Positions 38,925 through 50,588 of a stretch of 64,000 nt of DNA are shown here, one piece after another (position 1 is the first letter of the stretch; every line of letters begins with the position of its first letter). Made by a program: the position numbers and the translations under genes. The notes under the pieces are model-generated. The model made no database searches and was not told where the DNA came from. It was given only the letters and a program-made list of their open reading frames with translations. The DNA is from Liolophura sinensis. Taxonomy: Eukaryota; Mollusca; Polyplacophora; Chitonida; Chitonidae. Location: contig NC_088298.1 of the NCBI RefSeq assembly GCF_032854445.1, positions 1,415,474-1,479,473 of the forward strand, in the 5' to 3' direction.

Positions 38925-39051
38925 TCCTTATTTGAATGGTGTTTTACGCCGTACTCAATTGAGAATATTTTACTTATACAGCGGTGGCCAGCATTATGGT
39001 GTGAGGAAACCGAACAGAGCCCGGGGGAAACCCAAGACCATCCGCAGGGAG
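38925..39051 (-). mobile_element. SINE family A
   Basis: ccttatttgaatggtgtttt, acgccgtactcaattgagaa and gagcccgggggaaacccaag. A 4-bp gain (attg) interrupts the normal ctcaagaat. Confidence 0.9.
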
Positions 39052-40060
39052 TGATCGAGTTTATGGATGGAGAAAACTACAGTACACCGCCCACTTCAAT
39101 TACTTAATCATAAACTTCCTGACTTAAAGCATTAATCGAACTATAGTGAGATCTATTGTTGATTCGAGCTTGCGACTTCACTGGTCTGGTGACAATAGGT
39201 TTAACAACGCTGTATAGATGTAGTTGTTTGTGATGATTTTAAAGCCGAAGAAAACATTAATATGTATGAAGTATACATCAGATTAAAGACCAATAAGCAT
39301 GCAGAATATTTTGTTCTTTTATAATTTATTCAACCGATTCAAATGCATCTGATGTTCTATTTCTATACACGGAGGCCTATTCTGACCATGTCTTGATGCA
39401 CACAACGATGATATCACTTAAAATTCGTGCCACTTTAAAAACACACGAAATGCTAAACTTCTTTCAAGGGGAAAAAATGCCAATGACACATCTCTTATAC
39501 CCTTAGCATAGGTCAGTCTTCTATAGAATCTGATGTTTCTAAAGTAATAATTTGCACAGAAAAAAAAACGTGAATGAAATAAATCGTACTGTTTTGCTAC
39601 ACAATGTTTGATAATACTTAATCTTGACATACCCCTGTACTTCGTGTTATAGTGTTTGTAAAGCTGAACACGGTGTTTAACACATTAAAAAAGGCTACAA
39701 CCAGACAAGTTTCAATGCTTTAATCAGTGCAAAGCCTTGTTTTTCGACGGTGGCCCTATTCCAGAGAATCTGGCGTCAAAAGAATTTGCAGTAAAAAAAG
39801 AAAAAAGAAAACAAAAACACGTTCTATAGTAGATTTTGCGTGAAGTACACATGCTGGCTTCTTCCGCAGTCGTGTTATCAGTGCATTAAACAATATAGGG
39901 TTTAAAATGTTGATGGAATGACCGCTCAGACAGCGACTTGAGGCGTTTTGCGCACAAACAAAAGCATTCTAAGACAGAGGGGAATTGAACTAGCCGACGA
40001 GACAAGTAAGTAATCTAGCCACTGTATCTTTTTTGGCTTTTGAGGTTTGTGTTTTTCTAG
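39052..40060. other. Unassigned AT-rich stretch
   Basis: No exon or known repeat seen. Confidence 0.45.
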
Positions 40061-40196
40061 ATCTTTGTTCTGGAATCAAAACAATCCGTCCTGAGCCCGG
40101 GGGGCTGGGGTTCGAGGAGAGGAGGCGGTCTGAGGGAGCGCCTAGTAAACTCTCAAAGGACACCCTCAAGAAATTGCTGCATTATTCACGATTCTG
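40061..40196 (+). CDS. Candidate isolated exon, unknown protein
   Basis: A good acceptor (tttgtgtttttctag) and a GT donor (TTCTG|gtatgc) flank 136 nt of unusually GC-rich sequence. One frame reads LCSGIKTIRPEPGGLGFEE, RRRSEGAPSKLSKDTLKKLL, HYSRF; a second frame is also open. No partner exon or protein family was recognised. Confidence 0.28.
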
Positions 40197-40930
40197 GTAT
40201 GCCTCCGGTAGAGGGCGCTCGATTTCAACTGGAGTCGAAATGTGATTGACATTTACCTCCCTTTGATGTGTTTAGCCGCTAGGGGATTGCTGCAGCTCCG
40301 CCGGGCTGTTGGGGCGGCGAGTAGGCCCTAGCCGCAGATCTGTATATACTTCAGGTTAACATTATAATCTCATAAAAATACGTCGGCGAATTCTTTCTTT
40401 TGTACTATTTGTCTGAATGCGGTCCCAAATCTTTCGAGGGCGTCGTTTTTTCTCCTCGTAGTAATTAGTATCAACTGAAAACGATTTGAACGTATTTGGT
40501 TTCCGCATCTGTCGGTCATTAGCCATCTACACCCACCGAAAAGAGTTCCAGCGCGGCACCACTGCCCCAAGTAACGCTGATATTTACAACCTCTTTGTGG
40601 CAACCACAAGGCCCCTTGATAGCTATCGGCTCATCATTCTGCTGACCTGGAACTCTTTTGTGTTTGGAGGAACGATCGATGTGGCTGGTGTGTGGTCTTC
40701 AAAAGAACTATATAATGTTTTAAAATTGGTAGGGGACATTTCAGTTTTCGCTGATTTTCTCAAAAATACGAACGTGAACGAATAAGGAGTACTGTTCATG
40801 ACATGTCATTTTAATCGTCAGAGCGCCCAAAGTTGTGCAGGCGTTTTACGTGACAAGCACACCATTAACCCGGGTGGGCTGCATGTCCAAATTTGCATTT
40901 AATCTTGTCAGCCAGTTTGGGGCTGACTGA
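40197..40930. other. GC-richer patch with an inverted repeat
   Basis: It includes gctccgccgggctgttgggg at about 40295 and 13-bp perfect inverted arms gaaaagagttccag / ctggaactctttt at 40539-40551 and 40647-40659. Confidence 0.45.
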
Positions 40931-41040
40931 ATGTTATTTGTTTATTTCGCTGGTGTTTTTACACCTAACTCAAGAATATCTCACTTATACATAACGCTGG
41001 CGGCCAGCATCATGGTGGGAGGAAACCGGGAAGAGTCCAG
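40931..41040 (-). mobile_element. SINE family A
   Basis: tttatttcgctggtgttttt, aagaatatctcacttataca, cagcatcatggtgggaggaa; truncated at gaagagtcc. Confidence 0.85.
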
Positions 41041-41160
41041 TGTTATTAATAAACCCTTCATGTCTAATCAAAGATTTGAATGTAATAGCCATGGTTCAGT
41101 TAGACCTATACACAAAAACATATAGCTACGAGGAGCATAGATGATAACCTATGTATCATT

Positions 41161-41246
41161 ATTTATTTATTTGATCGGTATTTTACGCTGTACTCAAGAA
41201 TATTTCACTTATACGATTGTAGCCAGCATCATTGTGGGAGGAAACG
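41161..41246 (-). mobile_element. SINE family A, short
   Basis: tttatttgatcggtatttta, ctgtactcaagaatatttca, catcattgtgggaggaaac. Confidence 0.85.
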
Positions 41247-41394
41247 CCTGTGTATATTACAGTATGTACCGTTCGAAAACGTAGAATGTAAATAAACAAA
41301 AAACAACAAATAAATAAAATAATAAATAATAAATAAAAATGGGGTTTCGTTGGCTTACCCACACCGTATATATATTTTCACCACAGCCAGTCAT

Positions 41395-41580
41395 CCCTAT
41401 ATATTACTAACGAGGTCGTAGACTCGAATCCAGATCTGCGTATGCTGTTTTAAGAGTGTTTCTTTAATGTTATTCACATGTAATGAAGGCTGTTTGTTTG
41501 TACCCGGGCACTACTGTTTTTTCCATCCTTAAACTTGAACGTCGTCATATAAATAAAAATTACTGGGCACAAAGAGAACT
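41395..41580 (+). mobile_element. Family D SINE-like element
   Basis: aggtcgtagactcgaatccag (B-box-like), later ttttttccatccttaaactt and gtcgtcatataaataaaaat. Diverged. Confidence 0.45.
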
Positions 41581-43270
41581 GAATTCGTGCACGCATGCGT
41601 GGCGGCATGTTGGTCAGTGGCCGGCGAAGTGTTGAGTGACATTTTAAACGAATAAGCCAGCGAAGATCATCAGAAGATGCGTACATAACCAACAAGGAGT
41701 CCCACGTATGTCTAGGATCAGGACGATGCGTACATAACCCCCTAATGTTGTGATGTACGGGGTATAAATTATGACGTAGACCACAGAGCCGTATGTTTGT
41801 ACAGTGTCCACTGCTTGAAGTGTCCTTTTTGTGTGATGTCCAAAGTGCACTGAAGTGTTTGCAGGTGCTCTAACTCTCTTGGGGGCGCTTCGTTTCCGCT
41901 AAAAAGAATTGTGTAATCGACGATTTAACAGGCATCTGGTAGCTTGTCCCGTCACGTAATTGATGTCCTTTAAATGAAAAGAATTGTCATTTATTATGTT
42001 TATATAAACGAACGCACAGCAGATCTGGATTTTACATATTTCAACCATTATTATGTTGGCTAACTGACTCATCTGGCAACTTTTCACGAGTTGTCCCCAA
42101 GAAAAAGCTCTTTACATGGTTATTAGGCTCTTTATTTAGTTATTTATTTGTTTATTAAAGTGGAACTTTTATGACAGTATATGCATGTATTTGATTTAAA
42201 TTGTATTTTGAGTACAAAAATGTGTATTATGTCATGCATTTAAACCATTTTAAAATGGTTTTATTTGTCGCAACAGCAGCAAGCTTAAAGTTCACTACAT
42301 CAGGACCTCTGAAATTCTTTTATTTCTTTCGCCATTTCTACGTCATGATACGAATGCATTCATGCAGTATCTTTGGAGAAAAGAGTTTTGTCGTAATTTG
42401 AAAGCGTAAAAGTTTAGTGAACGGTCTCAAGAATGGAATCAATTTCAAAAATACTTTTATTTTAAGGACATACAAATTGTCATTTCATTTTCGTCATCAT
42501 ACATCATACAGACTCGTTGTTGTTAAATTTAACAGATTATTATTATTAGTTTTATTTTTATTCTTTTTTTGAGAGTGAAAGATGGAAGGCAGTGAGTCCG
42601 GGTAATTTTGTGCTTGGACAGCGTCTAATTGTATCACATGCGTAACAAACGGCAGGTTGAATTCTTCACAGTGTCTGGATGTGGTGTTACCTTACAAAAT
42701 AGTGTCGTATCAAGTGTCTTAGCAGCCGGATTCCACAGGATCAGGTTCAAGATGACATTTATATTACCATCAGTGGAGAAATGAACACCTGTATTACAAA
42801 GCCCTTAAAATATTACATTTCGGATCCCCGCCTTGGTTCGGAATTTGATGCCACATTCTAAAGACCATTAGGACCTCCCACAAAGATGTACCAAACGATC
42901 TCAGCTGGGAGCTGTGGTGTGAAATGTTCGGTTAAGAGGTGGGTTTGAGACAGAAATGCATTTTTGATAGAGCCTCGAATGCCGTCAGTAACCCGGCCTA
43001 TCCTACCGTGCACATTTCTTGGGGAGATGATTTCTCATACACAAAAACCAAACAGCTAGGGTGAAGTCGAACCTGTATATGGTTACGATAAGACATCACA
43101 ATCATTTGAAGGTCAACTCTAGTTTGATCTTGAAAATAGAAAAAAGAAAAGAGCGCTTCTGAAAGAGAAAATTTTCGCAAATCGAAGAAACTTCTCTAAC
43201 AATTTTTCCTAATCCATATTTAATCCAAGTGTTTAAGGCAGACCACTTCTGCGCAAACCTTTTGTCTTTA
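41581..43270. other. Unassigned stretch
   Basis: Repeated gatgcgtacataacc at 41676 and 41724; a fragment of family E at about 42520-42580 (gttaaatttaacagattatt). No gene seen. Confidence 0.45.
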
Positions 43271-43523
43271 CACTCAAAAATTTAATCTGTAAATTTTAAC
43301 ACGAAGTCTATTGTCTGAGTGATGCTAGAATGTGTTCTCTTATTGCAGTAGATTGTTCTGTTAAATATAACACATATGTTCTATTATTTGAACATAAAGA
43401 TTCAATTAAACTGACAGGATATTGTGTTGAATATCAAAAAGTACTGTGTTATAATAACGAATACATTTTAGAATCGCGAAGACTTCTTGTTAAAATTAAC
43501 AGATTAATTTTTTGGAGTGCATC
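43271..43523. mobile_element. TIR element family E, copy 5
   Basis: Left acactcaaaaatttaatctg; tgtctgagtgatgctagaat; right ttaacagattaattttttgg. Confidence 0.85.
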
Positions 43524-43549
43524 GACATTGTGTTCAAGCTACATTCTTT

Positions 43550-43658
<109 letters not shown>

Positions 43659-44154
43659 CTTTTAACTCTACTTGGGCGAAACGGTCCTTGAAACACAGTC
43701 AATACCACCACCAACAACAACATCAGTATTTAACGTGGTATAGTGGGTTAGAATACTCCCAGACATGTTGTGGTTACAGATCCCAGTTTTGCTGTCAGCG
43801 GCTCAAAGTATCGGATGTTGTTACAGCGCCGTATCATTATCCCATTAGACGCATTTAGATGGAGTGATTATAGTCCCCGGACGTTGTTAACACGTATAGG
43901 CCTATATGTATATGCTAATAGTGACCACGTGAGTTTAATCAACTTATGCAAATTGGTATACAGGCTTTAGTGTAGATGTATCGCGATATATAACGAGAGA
44001 TTGGAGGAAACAAGTACGGTATTTGTTGTTATAACTCGTTTAAGGCGAAGTCATGGATGGCGTAAAGGCTTAAGCCAAATCTCATCTTACCAAGACGTTT
44101 AAACAAAATCCTGGATGACCTAAAATCAATCTCCGAACGGCTCATGGAATGCAT

Positions 44155-44360
44155 CACGTTTTTAGCTTTTTAACCATTTTCACCATGAAATTCATCACGT
44201 TTTTTAGCTTTGTAACCATTTTCACCATGAAATTCATCACGTTTTTTTTAGCTTTGTAACCATTTTCACCATGAAATTCAGCACGTTTTTTTTAGGCTTT
44301 TTAACCATTTTCACCATGAAATTCAACACATTTTTTTTAGCTTTTTAACCATTTTCACGA
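44155..44360. repeat. About 41-46-bp tandem repeat, 5 copies
   Basis: The unit is ttttagctttttaaccattt plus tcaccatgaaattca(t/g)cacg; lengths differ by the number of T in the run. Confidence 0.9.
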
Positions 44361-44431
44361 AGACATGACGTATATAACATGGATATGCATAGGACTGGCT
44401 ACACCTGGACTTTAAAACGCAAAACCGATCC

Positions 44432-44690
44432 ACAGTCAAAAAACTAATCTGTTATATTTAACAGAAAGCCAGCTGTCTGAGTAATGGTAGAATGTATTCT
44501 GTTGGTGTAACACAATATTCTGTCACATTCCACATATCTTCTTAGTGTAATAGAAAGGTTATGTTGAATGAATATAATATATGTGTTATATTTAAAAGAA
44601 TAATCTTCTATATTAACAGAGTATATTCTAGCATCACTCTTACAACAGACTTTCAATTAACTTTAACAGATTATTTTTTTTTTCAGTGTT
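44432..44690. mobile_element. TIR element family E, copy 6
   Basis: Left cagtcaaaaaactaatctgt; tgtctgagtaatggtagaat; right cttacaacagactttcaatt and a T run. Confidence 0.82.
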
Positions 44691-44762
44691 ATAATATGGA
44701 CTACTGAATAATAAAATATGCGAGAATTTTGTAATGGAGAAAGTAAAGACACAGAGAAATAT

Positions 44763-44925
44763 AATATTTATTTATTTCATTGGTCTTTTACGCCGTACTC
44801 AAGAATATTTCACTTATACGACGGCGGACAGCATTATAGTATGGGAGAAAACCGAGCAGAGCCCGGGGAAACCCACGACCATCCGCAGGTTGCTGAAGAC
44901 CTTCCCACATACGGCCGAGACATGT
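44763..44925 (-). mobile_element. SINE family A
   Basis: tttatttcattggtctttta, cgccgtactcaagaatattt, gagcccggggaaacccacga, cttcccacatacggccgaga. Confidence 0.93.
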
Positions 44926-44984
44926 AATAGCATGCCAGTTGTGCATAATGGTATTACATCTCAGGAAATGTAAATTTCACCTAA

Positions 44985-45810
44985 TATATGCAAGCTGAGA
45001 GAAAACCTTAAATTTCCCCTGATATGTGGAAACTGAGAGAGGACCTTAAATTTCCCCTGATATGTGGAAACTGAGAGAGGACCTTAAATTTCCCCTGATA
45101 TTTGGAAACTGAGAGAGGACCTTAAATTTCCCCTGATATGTGGAAACTGAGAGAGGACCTTAAATTTCTCATGATATGTGGAAACTGAGAGAGGACCTTA
45201 AAATTCTCCTGATATGTGGAAACTGAGAGAGGACCTTAAATTTCCCCTGATATGTGGAAGCTGAGAGAGAACCTTAAATTTCCCCTGATATGTGGAAACT
45301 GAGAGAGGACCTTAAATTTCCCCTGATATGTGGAAACTGAGAGAGGACCTTAAATTTCCCCTGATATGTGGAAACTGAGAGAGGACCTTAAATTTCCCCT
45401 GATATGTGGAAACTGAGAGAGGACCTTAAATTTCTCATGATATGTGGAAACTGAGAGAGAACCTTAAACTTCCCCTGATATGTGGAAGCTGAGAGAGAAC
45501 CTTAAATTTCTCCTGATATGTGGAAACTGAGAGAGAACCTTAAACTTCCCCTGATATGTGGAAGCTGAGAGAGGACCTTCAATTTCCCCTGATATGTGGA
45601 AACTGAGAGAGAACCTTAAAATTCTCATGATATGTGGAAGCTGAGAGAGAACCTTAAATTTCTCATGATATGTGGAAACTGAGAGAGGACCTTAAATTTC
45701 CCCTGATATGTGGAAACTGAGAGAGGACCTTAAATTTCCCCTGATATTTGGAAACTGAGAGAGGACCTTCAATTTCCCCTGATATGTGGAAAATGAGAGA
45801 GGACCTCCGA
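44985..45810. repeat. 38-bp minisatellite, about 21 copies
   Basis: The unit is ttaaatttcccctgatatgt plus ggaaactgagagaggacc, 38 bp. Variants are agctga/aactga, gagaga/gagagg and ctcatga/cccctga. It begins about 60 bp after a SINE A. Confidence 0.95.
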
Positions 45811-46030
45811 TGTACGTAACTACCTCGACATGTATGTATTACAAAAGTCGCGTTTATCGGGTTTTATAAAGAACAATGCATTCAGTGTGCTTCGTTTCTG
45901 TTAGTTGTATTGTTATATCTGCCCGGATTCTGTAAATATATAAACTCGTAAAATCAAAAACGAATATTTTAAGGGAAAAGGTTTCTGCATATATCTCTGC
46001 ATGGGCAAACCAACTATAAAGAATATATAT

Positions 46031-46339
46031 ACTCTGCTAAATTTAACAAAAAGTCTCTTGCCTGAGTGATTGTAGAATGTATTCTGTTATGGAAATGGAT
46101 TACTCTCATAAACGTTGTACATATATTCCGTCAACTGAACATACAGATTCTATTAGAATAACATAACACTATGTTGAATATTATGACACTGTTACGTGTG
46201 ACCGTTTGCCAGCTATTACACTGTCGTTCTGCACGTCTTTTATAGAACAGTATTACGTATAATAACGATATACATTCTGTAGAATCACTGGGATAACAGA
46301 CTTTCTGTAAAACTTAACAGATTATTTGCTGGAATGATC
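46031..46339. mobile_element. TIR element family E, copy 7 (longer)
   Basis: Left tgctaaatttaacaaaaagt; gcctgagtgattgtagaatg; right gacttTCTGTaaaacttaac. It is longer than the others by about 50 bp in the middle. Confidence 0.75.
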
Positions 46340-47287
46340 AGCCGAGGTATTTGAACAATGCTTTCAAATCTGTGTTTGGCTACACTAGTTGCAAGCCGTT
46401 GCTTTTGGCAGCATACTTTGTCATCATAGGTTACCAACTAACACCATTTTTGTCATTACGCATCCCACGTGACAGACATGTTTAACGTTCACGGCTACAA
46501 TTAGATGTTGTTACGAACGCCTCTCCATCCACTGGATTCTGGGGACGTGTATATTAAGTGTTCCAAGTCTCCGCCCATGTAATCGTTTAGACACATACGT
46601 AACTGAATATGTGTTTATTAGATAATTAATACACGGTGTGTGTTGCATATGCACGGGGTGGGACTGCATTTCAGTCTGCCGTCTGTCATACACGTTGAAG
46701 TGGCCTGGGCTCAGCATACAGACTTGACGCCGTATGGCTAACAACAACACAGTGCTAACTAACCACAACATAAACAGAAACGACGCTGTTTTCCCAGGCC
46801 TTGATATTTGATACAAGTATACAGGCGCTAATTAAAAAGCTCAGGTTAATTACAATTAAGCTTCTTAGTTTTGCATATTCCGAGACTGGAGGGGCGGGGC
46901 TGTGAACACATGTGTGGGTCACGACTCGTACCGCTTGGGGGTGGGGCTGATATTATAGCATCTTCAGCAGCTTGCGTGATGTTTACGCCCGAGATTCTGA
47001 GGGCTGTGTGACGCTGCTATGTAGGCCTATATACCCTGTGGTACCGTGCATCTTCCCTCGTGAACGGCAATCTCGTTTGCCTGTTGACGTAGAGTCATTT
47101 TTGCGATACCTTACATTAGATGATATCGATAAGCTAAAATCTATAACGACTGTACTTTTAAAACAATTCACAGTAATTGTCATTAAACAAGCGGTAGTCA
47201 CCAAAAATAATGGACAGGGCACCCACTTATCAGTTGTACTATGCCGGTTTTACATGTCGAAGTGCGTCCGGAAATTGCAGTTCGTTT
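46340..47287. other. Unassigned; promoter-like GC boxes near 46.9 kb
   Basis: ggggcggggc at 46891 and gggggtggggc at 46937 lie upstream, on the minus strand, of an open frame (46778-46511) that starts MLWLVSTVLLLAIRRQVC, a signal-peptide-like start. No recognised family. Confidence 0.3.
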
Positions 47288-47440
47288 ATTTTATGTATTT
47301 TATTTGACTGGTGTTTTACGCCGTACTCAAGAGTATTTCCCTCATCCGACTAGGCGGCCAGCATTATGGTGGGAGGTAACTGGAAACAGTCCGGGGGAAA
47401 CCCACGACCATCCTCAGGTTACTGCCACACCTTCCGACGT
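47288..47440 (-). mobile_element. SINE family A
   Basis: ttttatttgactggtgtttt, acgccgtactcaagagtatt, gtccgggggaaacccacgac, ctgccacaccttccgacgta. Confidence 0.93.
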
Positions 47441-47552
47441 ACTCAGTTTGTTGAAAGACGAACGGAAAAAAAGGGAGGACAAAAAATTCGATTTAATAAT
47501 TTATGATGTCAAAACTATGTACGTGGTAATAATTCCCACGTGTTTTTGTCTC

Positions 47553-47800
47553 TACACTCAAAAAATTAATCTGTTCATTTCCACAGAAAGTGTGTTGTCT
47601 GAGTGACGCTAGAATGTATTCTGTTAATATAGCATAATACTTCTTTATATTCAACATAATATCCCGTTAGTCAAACAGAATCTTTATGTTGAATTAACAG
47701 AATCTTTGTACAATAATTTTTTCCAATACCACAATACATTCTAGCATCACTCAGACAACAGACTTTCTATTAAAATTAACAGATTACTTTTTGAGTGTAT
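47553..47800. mobile_element. TIR element family E, copy 8 (reference copy)
   Basis: Left tacactcaaaaaattaatct and tgtctgagtgacgctagaat; right is the inverse (attctagcatcactcagaca, ttactttttgagtgta). Inverted ends of about 70 bp are bordered by TA, as expected for Tc1/mariner-type insertion. Confidence 0.9.
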
Positions 47801-48032
47801 CAGTTAATATACTTCGTGTAGTTCTTCCCCAATCTTGCCATGGTCAGCAGGATTATTGGTGTATGAGCGATTCAACTCATAGGTCGATTTATTTATGTGT
47901 ATGGGGAAATCCAGGAATCCGGACAGCATGGAGGAGCATGACAAGCGATGCCTGATAAATCGATAATTGAACGAATGAGTGAATGATTATATGGCTTAAC
48001 AATACTTGGGCATCGAGGATATTGGTTAATTG

Positions 48033-48145
48033 ATTTATTTATTTGGTGTTTCACGCCACACGCAAGAATATTTCATATATGCGACGGCGGCCAGCATTAT
48101 GGTGGGAGGAAACCGTCAGCAGGTTGCTGATAGATCCTTCCACAA
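48033..48145 (-). mobile_element. SINE family A (left arm of an inverted pair)
   Basis: atttatttggtgtttcacgc, caagaatatttcatatatgc, cagcattatggtgggaggaa; the middle is deleted, then gcaggttgctgatagatcct. Confidence 0.9.
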
Positions 48146-48290
48146 GAAGAAATTTAAATGTTTAACTTACATACATCTTACCATATAGGTGTACAGCACA
48201 GCAGCTATAGTATTAACAAAGAGTGCAGCATTATATACAAACACACAGGCACAGTGTAGTCCGAAGTTCTGACTTAAATCAGTAATAACA

Positions 48291-48380
48291 TTTCCTCCCA
48301 CCATAATGCTGGTCGCCGTCGTATAAGTGAAATATTCTTGAGTACGGCGTAAAACACCAATCAAATAAATAAAATAAATG
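48291..48380 (+). mobile_element. SINE family A (right arm of an inverted pair)
   Basis: cctcccaccataatgctggt, gtataagtgaaatattcttg, tacggcgtaaaacaccaatc plus aaat tail. It faces the copy at 48033 across about 145 bp. Confidence 0.9.
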
Positions 48381-48429
48381 TACGTAATAAACTTCTTGAC
48401 CCTTTAGGACTGTATTCTTCTGAAATCAA

Positions 48430-48605
48430 TTTTTATTTATTTAAATTTATTTATTTATTTATATATTCATTTATTAATGTATTTAGTTTGTTATTTATTT
48501 TATTAATATGATGGCGGCGGTGTTTTATTATGATGGAAGGATACCAGTCTTATGGTGGGGAACACCCACGACACTCCGCAGACTGCTAGCAGACCTTCCC
48601 ATGTT
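48430..48605 (-). mobile_element. SINE family A, decayed
   Basis: Long ttatttattt lead, then ggcggcggtgttttattatg, cttatggtggggaacaccca and gcagactgctagcagacctt. Confidence 0.7.
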
Positions 48606-50191
48606 CCCATACTTATACGAACAGAAAATTTTCCTCATGGAAAAAAAGAAGACGACAGATATAGGCCTATATATATTAATTTGTTGACTAAAAGAGTTAT
48701 TTCGTGTCTGTGTAAAGCCTTTACACAGAAGTGAACTTCAAAAACGACTGTTATGTGATTTGATATGTAGGTACAAAAAGCGTTTTTTCTTTTGATCAAG
48801 CAAACTTCTCACAGCGACTGTTGTACGTATACCAAGCATGTATAGAGCTTCAAATACAACAACGGTGCAGACAGTAATACTGGTACAGACACACCTTTTA
48901 TTTATTTATTTTCCACGACGGTCGCTGTTGTATACAGACATTTGCTGTGTTTTTCTCCGGGGTCCGCGTACGCTTGTGGAGTGTTTGGATTCGCCGGGTT
49001 CCAACCCGAGCCACGCTGAGCGAGACTTCTGTGAAGCTGACGAACTTGAAAGACGGTTGTTTCAAAATGGCGACTCTGGCGACCCATTTGATGTTAATCT
49101 CCGCGTATGAAGTCTTTCTAATTTCGATTGAGTAAACATCGTAAACGCTGTGGTCGAACCAGTGGTAACCACTTTGAAGTAACTTTTAAGACCGAGAATG
49201 AAAGCTTTCTTCAAACGCTGAAGAAAGCTAAAGCACAAGCCTATCGATAGCTGTGTATAACTATTGAGAAAAAAAGCGTGTCTCCATTGAGTGGAGAGTG
49301 AGGAGTTTGTACCACACACAGAGACAGAAAGGACAGCAACTTACTTTCGGAAGATGCATTGCATCGAATTAGTTGTAAAAGTTAAACGAAACTTTACATA
49401 CACAGGTAATGTACAGACCAAACTAACAGGAATTCTGCAACAAGTCACGGAGAGAAGCTTTATATATAAAATTATTTTCTCTTATCTAAATGATACACAT
49501 CGCTTGTTAAGTACTGGATACGATATCAAGAAAACAATTTAAGATTGATGTTTGTGACAATCATCTCTGTCACAGGACGACAGTGTGCATTTTACAGTGT
49601 TGTCATTATTAACAATTACATACTTCAAAATAAACTGGTCGAGAAGGCCAACTGTCCTATACACCTATACAGGTTAAGTGTTTGACAGGCAACATATAAC
49701 AGTTCGTATTCTAGAATGAAGCAATGTAAGGCACAGGTGTTAAAACACTTCTCATGGTCACCCTAAGTTGCTTTAATTTTAGATCTGTGTTTAGATGGGT
49801 TAAAGACCCATTCAACGCACTTCAAAAACCTGTGTATGTATTTCAAAAGAATAGGTTAACTGATGTAATTAGTACTGACGGATATATTTGGTTTTCTTTT
49901 TCTAATTATTAGATGATTTATATAAATACATGATATTAATGCCCGCTTTACATTTCCTTAAATAAAGAAGAGAAAGTTATTTTGGCATATAGCCTTCCCG
50001 TATATTAGCCTCCATGCATTGTTCATAACGCTTAAGACTTCCTAGTTGTTTAGCAAAATGGATGTATATACAAGTACACGAGCTTCTCCACTTTCCATTC
50101 ACAGGTATTTACACACCATCCCATACTTTGAAGAGAGAGAGATAGAGAGAGAAAAACCCTCCTGTAGGGTTGTGCTTCTGTGTTTACTTAC
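48606..50191. other. Unassigned; GC-richer patch 48920-49110
   Basis: The patch has open frames of 60-90 codons on both strands, with tccggggtccgcgtacgctt and gggttccaacccgagccacg. The latter resembles a pol III B box. No coding family recognised. Confidence 0.35.
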
Positions 50192-50284
50192 GCTCGTCAT
50201 TAAACAGCTGCTTAGCGAAGTGTGAGTACAGGAGATGGATAGACCCCAGATAATGGGCAACTACAATGTTCATAGACAGGTGAG
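50192..50284 (-). CDS. Candidate exon, unknown protein
   Basis: On the minus strand, acceptor atctcttaacag and donor GAGC|gtaagt flank 93 nt. One frame is open with coding-like codon choice: HLSMNIVVAHYLGSIHLLYS then HFAKQLFNDE. The other two frames have stops. Phase 1 at both ends. I do not recognise the protein. Confidence 0.42.
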
Positions 50285-50566
50285 CTGTTAAGAGATATAC
50301 TTCAAAGGTAACCTAAGTAAATATGTAATGGCCCACCTTTTGTTCAAGTCTTTTGAAAACAGGTTCCGGAAAGGTCTGACCCAGCACTTCACAGTCGTCT
50401 TAGTCAACGTTCAGTTCATTTATCCCCTTGTGTTAGGAATTGCGGATAGCGAAAATAATGAAGTTTAGTCCACATTGTATGGTATCCCGCAAGATGTAGG
50501 CCTTGTACGCCAACAAAAAATGAATAAGTGACAAAATAAATATTCAAAACTACGCAAGCGTCTTAC

Positions 50567-50588
50567 ATGTCCAAATGTAAACGTTCAG
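50567..50588 (-). CDS. Possible 22-nt microexon
   Basis: A strong acceptor (ccctaccccaaaacag) and donor ACAT|gtaaga flank 22 nt reading LNVYIWT. Its phases (0 in, 1 out) are exactly those needed to link 52550-52628 to 50192-50284. So short a piece can occur by chance. Confidence 0.2.

Noticed and set aside
46972-47307. 111-codon + strand open frame
   Set aside because: It runs into a SINE A and has no coding-like motif or splice support.
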